This document shows, in pieces, positions 8,890-15,901 of a stretch of DNA of 29,819 nt. Source of the DNA: CAZIPZ01 sp964541075 (GTDB lineage: Bacteria > Acidobacteriota > Terriglobia > 20CM-2-55-15); contig CAZIPZ010000017.1 of assembly GCA_964541075.1 (NCBI GenBank), forward strand, positions 1-29,819, written 5' to 3'. How positions within the stretch are numbered: the stretch's first letter is position 1; each line of letters begins with the position of its first letter. The position numbers and the translations under genes are program-made. Under the pieces are notes generated by a model. It was not told the origin of the DNA and searched no databases. It saw only the letters and a list, made by a program, of their open reading frames with translations.

Positions 8890-10231
8890 CGGAAGACTTC
8901 CTCGATGGGACCGAAGTCGCCCTCCGCGCTTCCCGGTACATACACGTAGGGCCTTCCCATCGGAGTGTTCTGGATCGTTTTCGTCCAATCGATACCGAGA
9001 GCCGAGTAAATGGTCGAGGCAATGTCCTCGACGTAGATCGGCCGTTGCCGGCGCCAACCGGGGTCGACGATCGTGGCGCCCGTAGCGTCGGTCGCACCGA
9101 TCGCCTGGCCGCCGCGAACGCCTCCTCCGGCCATGAGCACCGACATGGCGTTGGCGTAGTGGTACGACCGTTTCGGGCATTGAGCGGTCCCGGTGTTCGC
9201 CCGAATTCACCCATCGCCACAATCATTGTGGAGTTGAGGTCGCCGCTGATGCGCAGATCCGAAATCAGGTTGGCCAACCCGCGGTCGAGGTCGTTGTTAA
9301 GCCGGTACAGATTGGTCTGGTTGTTCGAGCCGAACTGATTGAAGTGCTGATCCCACCCGGAAAGAGTGACGTTCACGAATACAGCGCCCATTCTCGCGAC
9401 GATGGCGTTTCTCGCCGTGATCATGGCTCGCGCGAAGGATGTGCCTCCATATCGAGTCTCGTCTGCAGCAGTGAACTGAAAGACGCGGCCGACCGCGACG
9501 TTATAGATCAGGCGCCTTGCTTGGCCGACAATCGCGCCGTAAGCCGCCATGCTGTCGTTGAGCGGCTGACTGCGCAGCGGGGCGTCCAGTTCTTGGAACA
9601 GGTCGTAGGCCTTATTAAAGATGTCCTGGCTTTCCGGACCGTAGAAGTCATGTCGAAGGTTGGAGAGGCCGCTTCGGCCCGGAGTGAAAGTGAACGGTGT
9701 GTTGATCCCGGGCAGGAATCCCTGGGTTTGTTCGTCGCCTTGAGTCGGCGCCACCGAAAAATATGGCGGCAACAGACCCTGACTGCCGAGTTCGTAGCTG
9801 GCCACCGCCCCGATGTGCGGAAGAACGGGTGCGAATGCCGGATTGAAAGTATGCGCTGTCTGTAAATAGAACTGCCCGCGGGTGTGGGCGGCCTCCCAAC
9901 TGGTCACCGAGCGGAGAACGCAGATGTCCTGCGTCATCGCAGAAAGCATGGGAAAGTAACGCTGCGAAAGGAACAGACTGCCGTACTGCCGGATATTCGC
10001 ATCGCTCGGGTTCCACGGTCCGTCTTTCGGATCAAAGGTGTCGACGTGACTGGGACCACCCGCCAGGTTGATGAAGACGCAGGCGCGGGCCGTGCGACGC
10101 GGCGTAACCAAAGCCGCGCTCACTGCCGCATCGGACGGAGTTCGCAACAGTGCGGCGCTGATCGCTCCGATGCCGCCGAAAAGAAAATGCCGGCGGGTGA
10201 ACGCGTGCTTGCCGCAGCACTCCTTGGCCAT
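8886..10231 (-). pseudogene. DUF1501 family protein, interrupted by one frameshift
   Basis: The N-terminal frame (10231 to about 9164, 356 aa) begins with a Tat signal (TRRHFLFGG) and then the DUF1501 pattern FINLAGGPSHVDTFDPKDGP, continuing to MIVAMGEFGRTPG. After NGR the frame turns into arginine-rich nonsense. The other frame carries the expected C-terminus: HYANAMSVLMAGGG, then IGATDATGA and VEDIASTIYSALGID, ending VFR at a TGA that overlaps the next gene's ATG. Inserting one base between 9163 and 9164 (CGTACC to CGTGACC, giving GRDHY) restores a 448-aa protein. DUF1501 proteins have an alkaline-phosphatase-like core and are usually paired with DUF1549/DUF1553 proteins, as here. AGAGGA precedes the ATG; the DUF1549 gene ends 9 nt upstream. 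It could be a sequencing error or a recent mutation. Confidence 0.85.
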
Positions 10232-10240
10232 GGTTCCTCT

Positions 10241-12118
10241 CTAATAATTGAAAATAAAATCGCTCTTCTGCAGAACGGCCCACTGCACCTCGGTGAGCCA
10301 GTACAGACGATTGCTCTGCCTTTTGCTAAGTATGGTCGCCACCTCCGTGTCCGTTGGCATACGTGCGAGCGTCGATAGAAAGATGTTCTTGATAATGTCG
10401 GTGTCTTGAAGCCCTTGTCCAACCCATACCGCTAACCGGGTTTGCGGAGAAGCTGCGTTGGACCATGCCCGTGTTCGGCCCGAAACGCTGTAGCTGTTGA
10501 AAAAATCAAGCACGCCGTAGAGGCTCGGCTGCGTGCTGGGAAGCTGATTCACCCAATCGCCCTGACCCAGCGAAGTCAGTAATGAATCCACGGTGAAATC
10601 CAGCGAGGAACGTGGATGCGGCAGTTGATTGGCGTAATGGAAACGGCCGGGCAGTCCATCCACTTCAAGGACTGGTTCAGTTCCGGTTGAGGTCGTGAGC
10701 GAGTCGAACAACTGCTCCGCAGTCAGACGTTGAGCTTCATGCCGAGCGAAGTAGCGGGCATAGACAGACTGCCATCTGCCGGCGGGATAACGGCTCGAAA
10801 GCTGGTACGCGTTCGATGAAACGATCAGCTTGATGATCCGCTTCATGCTGTATCCCGAGTCTCTGAATGCGCCTGCGAGCTGTTTCAGCAACTGCGGATG
10901 AGAAACCTGCAGCGGCCAGTCCGGCGGCGGAGGATTCGACGGATCCACTCGAGCGAGATCCCAACCATCCGGAGGGTCAACGATGCCGCTCCCGAAGAAA
11001 TACGCCCACAGGTAGTTCACGCTGGCCTGGGCAAACTGAGGATCGGCTGTCACGGCTCTGGCCCATTCGTCGCGCCAATTGTTTGTTTGTGGGGTGACGC
11101 CCGTGAACCAGTACACCGGCTGTGCACTGGCATTGATGCGGGCAGGCCGCGGTCCGGGCGCCGCGGGATTCACGATGCCATTGTATCCTGCACCGTTAGT
11201 GGCATCAGAGATGATCAACCGCTGCCTGTAAGCGCCAACGTCATCGTTCACCATGCGCACGCGCGTGCGGGAAAAGAAGGCCGAAAGCTGCCAGAATTGC
11301 GCTCGCGTGACCGGAGTCAAGTAGAGATTGATCTTCTCCAGGTGGCGTCGTCCGTTGTGGCACGAAACGCAACTGGTGTGAAAGCCCAGGAACTGCGTTG
11401 TTGAAAGATCCGTGAAACTGTCCCAGAAGTCCTGCTGCGCTGTTGAAGAGAAGTCCGTCACTTGCCGGCTAAGCGGCGCTGTCGCCATCTCAACGTCGGT
11501 GTCTCCGGATGCGGTCATTATGTCACGGGCAAAAGCGTCGTAAGGCCGGTCCTGCTCCACGAATTGCCGAACAAACGCGTAGAAATTATTCCGCTCGGGT
11601 ATACCGATGTTGAAGCCGCCGCCGTTGCTTCCGCGCGTCACTTGAAATCGCTTTCGGAGCCAAAAAGAGAATTGATCCACGTAAGCCGGGGAGGCCAGAA
11701 GCGCGTCAATCAATCGATCCCGCTTTCCGGCGCTGCTATCGGCTAGAAAGGTCTTAACTTGGTCGAATGTAGGCGTACGGCCCGTGAGGTCCAGATGGAT
11801 CCGGCGAACGAACTCCGCATCCGTTGTGAGTGGAGCGGGCTCCACTCCATCGTCCGACATTTTTTTGAAGATCCAGTCGTCAATGAAATTGCGGGAAGCG
11901 GGCGTCGTTACGGCCAACGGATCATCGGAGTCCGCTAGCACCGCATGTTGAGCTGCAAACTCGCGGTCGAGTTCGATTGCACGTTCGCCGTCTGTGCGGG
12001 TCGGCGCCGGATAAGAGGGGCAGAAAGGATCTTGCGTCCGACCACTGGAAGGCGGAACCACAGTCAAGACGAGCAAACCCAACAGGACAAGAAACCGGAA
12101 CAATTGTCCCATCGACAT
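10241..12118 (-). CDS. DUF1549/DUF1553 protein with CxxCH motif
   Basis: The protein is 625 aa with an N-terminal signal peptide (hydrophobic LVLLGLLVLTVV). The DUF1549 domain (about 75-260) shows FVRRIHLDLTGRTPT, the family signature, plus RDRLIDALLASPAY. CVSCH at residues 250-254 is a possible c-type haem site; the usual upstream cytochrome C domain of this family is absent, so the motif sits inside the DUF1549 region. The C-terminal part (about 340-610) matches DUF1553, with FFGSGIVDPPDGWD and QRLTAEQLFDSL. The family is abundant in Planctomycetes and Acidobacteria and is almost always next to a DUF1501 gene, which follows here after 9 nt. The biochemical role is unknown. No strong ribosome binding site supports the ATG at 12118 over the one at 12112. 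Confidence 0.88.
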   Translation of the reverse strand: MSMGQLFRFLVLLGLLVLTVVPPSSGRTQDPFCPSYPAPTRTDGERAIELDREFAAQHAVLADSDDPLAVTTPASRNFIDDWIFKKMSDDGVEPAPLTTDAEFVRRIHLDLTGRTPTFDQVKTFLADSSAGKRDRLIDALLASPAYVDQFSFWLRKRFQVTRGSNGGGFNIGIPERNNFYAFVRQFVEQDRPYDAFARDIMTASGDTDVEMATAPLSRQVTDFSSTAQQDFWDSFTDLSTTQFLGFHTSCVSCHNGRRHLEKINLYLTPVTRAQFWQLSAFFSRTRVRMVNDDVGAYRQRLIISDATNGAGYNGIVNPAAPGPRPARINASAQPVYWFTGVTPQTNNWRDEWARAVTADPQFAQASVNYLWAYFFGSGIVDPPDGWDLARVDPSNPPPPDWPLQVSHPQLLKQLAGAFRDSGYSMKRIIKLIVSSNAYQLSSRYPAGRWQSVYARYFARHEAQRLTAEQLFDSLTTSTGTEPVLEVDGLPGRFHYANQLPHPRSSLDFTVDSLLTSLGQGDWVNQLPSTQPSLYGVLDFFNSYSVSGRTRAWSNAASPQTRLAVWVGQGLQDTDIIKNIFLSTLARMPTDTEVATILSKRQSNRLYWLTEVQWAVLQKSDFIFNY

Positions 12119-12202
12119 GCGCGGATTCTACTATTCTCGCCTGTCAGTTGAAAGCCCGCTTACATCAAGTTTTCGTTAAGAGGGCGAAAGGGACGGCTTA
12201 AT

Positions 12203-12526
12203 TCACGAGGCTTTTGGAAGGCTCCGGACATCCTGAGGTAGGTTGTCGGAGTATTCATCGATCATGCGATTGAGCGCTTTGCTATTCACCAAGGCTTGTT
12301 CGGCGCGTTCAAGCGCGGTCTGAGAATGGAGACGCGCACGCTGAATCTTCCTTTGGTCTACCACAAATTCACGCAGCCGCTTTTCGAAATTGGCTTGCCG
12401 TTCCGAACCGTCCGAAGCGTATTCGTAATGCAATATCCAGGTTTTTACGGCATGGACGTTGGCCCCCGTTATGAACAGGCGAGCTTCGCGAATCAGGATG
12501 GAATCAATGGGCATAAACACCATCAT
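12203..12526 (-). CDS. Hypothetical protein, helical, 107 aa
   Basis: I do not recognise this product. After a short hydrophobic N-terminal part (about 1-35) it is strongly charged and alanine/arginine/glutamate-rich, with FEKRLREFVVDQRKIQRARL and TALERAEQALVNSKALNRM suggesting a long helix or coiled coil. It has no signal peptide or metal-binding motif. It sits 64 nt after the beta-barrel gene and 84 nt before the DUF1549 gene, all on the same strand, which is the main reason to keep it. No good ribosome binding site precedes the ATGs at 12526, 12523 or 12514, so the start is uncertain and the gene could be spurious. Confidence 0.4.
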   Translation of the reverse strand: MMVFMPIDSILIREARLFITGANVHAVKTWILHYEYASDGSERQANFEKRLREFVVDQRKIQRARLHSQTALERAEQALVNSKALNRMIDEYSDNLPQDVRSLPKAS

Positions 12527-12590
12527 AGCGGCAAGCTCGAACGTCGTATGTCCGTTGAGGTCCTACACTCTGTTTGGCGGAGACCCAGAA

Positions 12591-13090
12591 TCAAAACCGC
12601 CAAAAGAGACCGCCTCGCAGTTCCGCGGCCGACCCGGAGAAGTGAGTGCCAAAACCCCGCAGGCGGCCGTCCGCCCGAATTCCCACGGAGTCGTTGAGGT
12701 TGACGCGAAGACCGCCGCCTCCGGAAATGGCGAGATCCCACTGCGCACCACCAAAGGTTTCGTCGCGAAAGCCTATTCCGGCCCCAATGCCGCCCCCTAT
12801 GAACGGAGCGAACTTTCCCCGCACCCATTGATACTGAACTAGGCCCTCGGGAATCACGAATGTGGTTCGGTCGCCGAACTGTTGATCGGGAAACCCGGCT
12901 GTTACAGCCCCTTCGATCAATACATGTTGTGTCGCTCTCCAGTCCGCACTAACGGCCCAAAGCGGGGAGTTTCCAGTTCCTGAGAGATCGAAATAAAAAA
13001 GCCGGTTTGCACGGCAATCGACCGACTCTGCGCAAGGCCGGGCGCCGTCGCCAAAAGAATTCCAAGTATTGCTGGTGATAATCGAACCAT
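12591..13090 (-). pseudogene. Outer-membrane beta-barrel protein, frameshift in an A6/T6 run
   Basis: The ATG at 13090, with AGGA 8 nt upstream, opens a clear signal peptide, MVRLSPAILGILLATAPGLA, followed by QSRSIAVQTGFF. That frame then fails. The adjacent frame carries the rest: YFDLSGTGNSPLWAVSADW, alternating strand patterns such as RGKFAPFIGGGIGAGIGF, and a terminal RGGLFWRF with the C-terminal aromatic typical of outer-membrane barrels. The two halves join at the run of six A (12995-13000 on the + strand); adding one base gives a continuous protein of 166 aa, the size of small 8-stranded barrels. It heads the co-directional run leading to the DUF1549/DUF1501 genes. The homopolymer location makes a base-call error the first suspicion. 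Confidence 0.75.
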
Positions 13091-13442
13091 AAGAGTTCCT
13101 GTTAAAGTGAGATTGTTTCGCCCTCAGTCTTCGATACGCCTTTCGATCACCATGACGCTGGCAATTCACCGCCCGAAGGAACGATGGAGAATCTTACAAC
13201 TTCGCGTTCTCTATCTATCTCGTTGAAAACTTTCCGTCTGCCGGGTTTTCTGCTTGAGAATTGATGGCGGGGTGTCGTAAAAGCATACACTTCCCGTCCG
13301 GGACGAGCTGCCATCATTCCATATAACTTGAAGAAAACAGATAGCAAACTGGTTTGGTTGGCGGCATGCTTTGCCGGTTTGGATACCCAGATCCTGTCTA
13401 TCAACGCAGGATCTACGCTCGACAAATGTCTGGGAGGTCGTA
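13091..13442. other. Divergent intergenic region with leader hairpin
   Basis: This stretch separates the beta-barrel gene (-) from the DVUA0089-type gene (+), so promoters for both should lie here; I could not single out -35/-10 boxes with confidence. AGATCCTG (13389-13396) and CAGGATCT (13407-13414) form a perfect 8-bp stem with a 10-nt loop, ending 28 nt before the GTG start at 13443. Short open frames crossing the region look like shadows. Confidence 0.45.
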
Positions 13443-14102
13443 GTGCAACGTTTCAGATGGTCGTTTTTACTCACGTTTCTTATCGCGTGCTCGTTTTGTT
13501 TGGAAGCGAAGGCGGACTCGTTCTCCTTTACGGGGACTTTTGCGCACGACGATGATATTCAGTTGTTCAACTTTCAACTGCTCAATCCTTCTACGGTCAC
13601 CATCCAGACTTTCGGATACGCCGGCGGCACGAATGGAGCCGGGGCGTCCATTGCTGACGGTGGATTCGATCCCATGATTTCGGTATTCGATGCGACCGGC
13701 GATCAGTTTCAGTTGGCCGCCAACGATGACAGTGGCTGCTCCGATGTGGGCACGGATCCGACGACGGGCGCCTGCTTCGATTCCTTCCTCATTCTGCCCT
13801 CGCTGGATGCCGGGAGCTACATTCTCGCTCTGACGCAATATCCGAATTCGGCGCTTGGACCCACGCTGGGCGACGGATTTGCGTTTGCAGGTCTCGGCGA
13901 CTTCACATGTGAAATGTTCACGGGAGGTTCCGGTCCTTTTTGCGACGTCTCACTGGACCAGCGAGACTCTCATTGGGCGTTGGACATCAGCGGGGTCGAC
14001 TCCGCTTCCCAGCAGACAACAGCGGTTCCGGAGCCGATCAGCGGTATTCTCTTGCTTCCGGCCGTGGCGGTGGTGTTTTCCCACCGATTCCGCAAATCCT
14101 AA
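13443..14102 (+). CDS. DVUA0089-type exported protein with PEP-CTERM anchor
   Basis: The protein is 219 aa from a GTG start at 13443, chosen because GGGAGG lies 5 nt upstream and the following residues form a signal peptide (MQRFRWSFLLTFLIACSFC...KADS); the frame is open further upstream without that support. The mature part follows the DVUA0089 family pattern: FTGTFAHDDDIQLFNFQL, FGYAGGTNGAGASIADGGFDP, then SVFDATGDQFQLAANDDS and DAGSYILALTQYPN, resembling a pre-peptidase C-terminal beta-sandwich. It ends with AVPEPISGILLLPAVAVVF and SHRFRKS, a PEP-CTERM sorting signal. Acidic DDD and DNDDS stretches could bind calcium (inference). The collagen-like gene starts 81 nt downstream on the same strand, so the two may be cotranscribed. 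Confidence 0.85.
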   Translation: MQRFRWSFLLTFLIACSFCLEAKADSFSFTGTFAHDDDIQLFNFQLLNPSTVTIQTFGYAGGTNGAGASIADGGFDPMISVFDATGDQFQLAANDDSGCSDVGTDPTTGACFDSFLILPSLDAGSYILALTQYPNSALGPTLGDGFAFAGLGDFTCEMFTGGSGPFCDVSLDQRDSHWALDISGVDSASQQTTAVPEPISGILLLPAVAVVFSHRFRKS

Positions 14103-14183
14103 AAGGGCGCGGCCGCCAACAGTATCATCTTGCAGTCGCTCTCCCGATAACGAACAAGAACCCCGTCTGATGGAGGCTTTGTG

Positions 14184-15785
14184 ATGACACGCTTCAGCAA
14201 ACTGAAAAACGCGCTTCTTGCGCTGCTTATGATTTTGATGGCCGGGGCCGGACTGTATGCGGCCGATGCCCCGGCTGTCGGCGATGCCTACAGTCTGTCC
14301 TCGTCGCCGACCTTGAATTTTGGGGCGCTGGCCAACCTGAACGTAGGTAACGGGGCGACAGCGCATGTCCAATTTTCGATGGCAGGCCTGCCTGCCGGGA
14401 TGACGTCAACCAACGTCGACAAAGCGGTATTGACGGTGTACGTCAACAAAGTCAATACGGCCGGTTCAGTGGATGTTCGGCAGGTTACCAGCGCATGGGC
14501 CGAAAACACGCTGACATTCAACAACACGCCGCTGCTTGGTGCGATTGTCGCCAGCGCCGTGCCGGTTGGTTCAACAGGCTTCGTGCAGGTCGACGTGACG
14601 AGCCTGGTGCGCATTTGGGTGGACAACCCTTTATCGAATTTGGGAATCGCCATTCAGCCCAGCGCGAGTGCGTCCTCTACATCGGTCATCCTGGACAGCA
14701 AAGAAAATACATTGACCAGCCATGCCGCGGAGATTTCGATCACGATCGTCAGCCGCGGGCCTCAAGGGCCTCCGGGCGGTGTGGGACCTCAGGGTCCTCA
14801 AGGTCCAGCCGGGCAGGACGGCTTAGGGGTGAATGCGGGATCGTGCCCCAATGGGCAGGTGTTCAAAGGAATTGATGGGACTGGCAACCTTATATGTCGC
14901 ACTGCAGGCGTAACCCAGGTGTCCGCCGGAGCAACGAACGCCAGCACGGTTTCGTTTGATCTGGACACGGGAGTACACTCGTGCGGAAGCTGCGGCGCCG
15001 ATATTCGTCCGATGAATGGTCAAACCGTATTCATGTTCGGCGGCGCAACGGCCAGCGTGTTCGGGGCGACCGCGCCAACAGCGCAGCAGTGTCAGGCTGC
15101 GCCGGCGACGATTACCGGCTCCGGCACGGGACCCCTGCCCGGTCAATACATGTGCGTTCACACATCCGCCGGGAATGTGGCCAGCGTGAAGGTGATCTCC
15201 TACCAGCCTGTGCTAGGCCAGCCGTTCGAAATTGAATACACCACCTGGAATATTGAAGGCATTGTCGCCGGCCCGCCGGGACCACAAGGTCCTCAAGGAA
15301 TACAGGGAATACAAGGGCCGCAAGGCGCTCAGGGGCCGCAAGGACCTCCGGTAGGCTTCGGAACATGCTCATCGGGACAGTACATGAAAGGCATTGATTC
15401 GGGCGGCAACATCCTGTGCGCCACTCCGGGCGCGGTCACTGTCGTCAGCAGCGGCGAAGCGGACAGCAGCACGGTTTCGTTTGATCTGGACACGGGAGTA
15501 CACTCGTGCGGAAGCTGCGGCGCCGATATTCGTCCGATGAATGGTCAAACCGTATTCATGTTCGGCGGCGCAACGGCCAGCGTGTTCGGGGCAGCCGCGC
15601 CAACGCCGCAACAATGCCTGGCTGCGCCGGCGACGATTACCGGCTCCGGAACTGGACCCGTCCCCGGGCAATACATGTGCGTCCGTACGTCGGCCGGGAA
15701 TATCGCCAGCGTGAAGGTGATAGCCTACCAACCGGTGTTAGGCCAGCCCTTCCACATCGAATACACCACCTGGCGCATCGACTAG
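14184..15785 (+). CDS. Secreted DNRLRE-domain and collagen-like protein with duplicated module
   Basis: The protein is 533 aa. ATG 14184 is preferred over GTG 14181 because GGAGG at 14172-14176 lies 7 nt before it. A signal peptide ends near GAGLYAADA. Residues about 35-190 form a DNRLRE-type beta-sandwich (AHVQFSMAGLP, AVLTVYVNKV, VQVDVTSLVRIWV, SVILDSKE). Then comes a collagen-like Gly-X-Y run (about 192-214), a Cys-containing GIDGTGNLIC segment and a module of about 115 residues with HSCGSCGADIRPMNGQ. The whole arrangement is repeated: a second Gly-X-Y run (about 362-390), GIDSGGNILC and a second copy of the module. The module is not one I recognise; its conserved cysteines suggest disulphides. 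It is probably a surface or extracellular fibre-like protein. A hairpin at 15803-15830 follows the stop. Confidence 0.8.
   Translation: MTRFSKLKNALLALLMILMAGAGLYAADAPAVGDAYSLSSSPTLNFGALANLNVGNGATAHVQFSMAGLPAGMTSTNVDKAVLTVYVNKVNTAGSVDVRQVTSAWAENTLTFNNTPLLGAIVASAVPVGSTGFVQVDVTSLVRIWVDNPLSNLGIAIQPSASASSTSVILDSKENTLTSHAAEISITIVSRGPQGPPGGVGPQGPQGPAGQDGLGVNAGSCPNGQVFKGIDGTGNLICRTAGVTQVSAGATNASTVSFDLDTGVHSCGSCGADIRPMNGQTVFMFGGATASVFGATAPTAQQCQAAPATITGSGTGPLPGQYMCVHTSAGNVASVKVISYQPVLGQPFEIEYTTWNIEGIVAGPPGPQGPQGIQGIQGPQGAQGPQGPPVGFGTCSSGQYMKGIDSGGNILCATPGAVTVVSSGEADSSTVSFDLDTGVHSCGSCGADIRPMNGQTVFMFGGATASVFGAAAPTPQQCLAAPATITGSGTGPVPGQYMCVRTSAGNIASVKVIAYQPVLGQPFHIEYTTWRID
14942..15067 (+). repeat. Direct repeat copy 1, 126 nt
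   Basis: This segment is identical base for base to 15467-15592, an offset of 525 nt. It encodes the STVSFDLDTGVHSCGSC part of the repeated module of the collagen-like protein. Similarity continues downstream at a lower level to about 15235. Confidence 0.9.
15467..15592 (+). repeat. Direct repeat copy 2, 126 nt
   Basis: Exact copy of 14942-15067. The first differences are a GA/AG swap immediately after the block, and synonymous changes accumulate further downstream. The sharp boundary between identical and diverged sequence suggests recent gene conversion within an older duplication. Confidence 0.9.
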
Positions 15786-15802
15786 CCGCTTCGTGGTTCT
15801 AC

Positions 15803-15830
15803 ATTGAGGCGATCGCAGGATCGCCTCAAT
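15803..15830. terminator. Hairpin between convergent genes, no T-tract
   Basis: ATTGAGGCGATC (15803-15814) and GATCGCCTCAAT (15819-15830) form a perfect 12-bp stem with the loop GCAG, 17 nt after the stop of the collagen-like gene and 71 nt before the end of the oppositely oriented amidohydrolase gene. As with the hairpin at 3090-3117, no T-run follows on either strand. Confidence 0.65.
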
Positions 15831-15901
15831 GCAGTCAACTGCTGATTCCCACCGTGCTGGCGGTCCGACTCTCCTGCACCCAACCAATCTAGAAAGGATC
15901 C

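Noticed and set aside
8282..9085. 267-aa open frame on the + strand
   Set aside because: It is antisense to the signal peptide and Ig domains of the large protein and shows no domain.
8789..9163. C-terminal part of the long minus-strand frame 8789-10231
   Set aside because: After the frameshift it is Arg/Ser/Thr-rich nonsense. The genuine DUF1501 C-terminus lies in the other frame, ending at 8886.
8890..9222. N-terminal extension of the Ig-like protein
   Set aside because: It overlaps the DUF1501 C-terminus, is Arg/Gly-rich and precedes a clear signal peptide with its own ribosome binding site.
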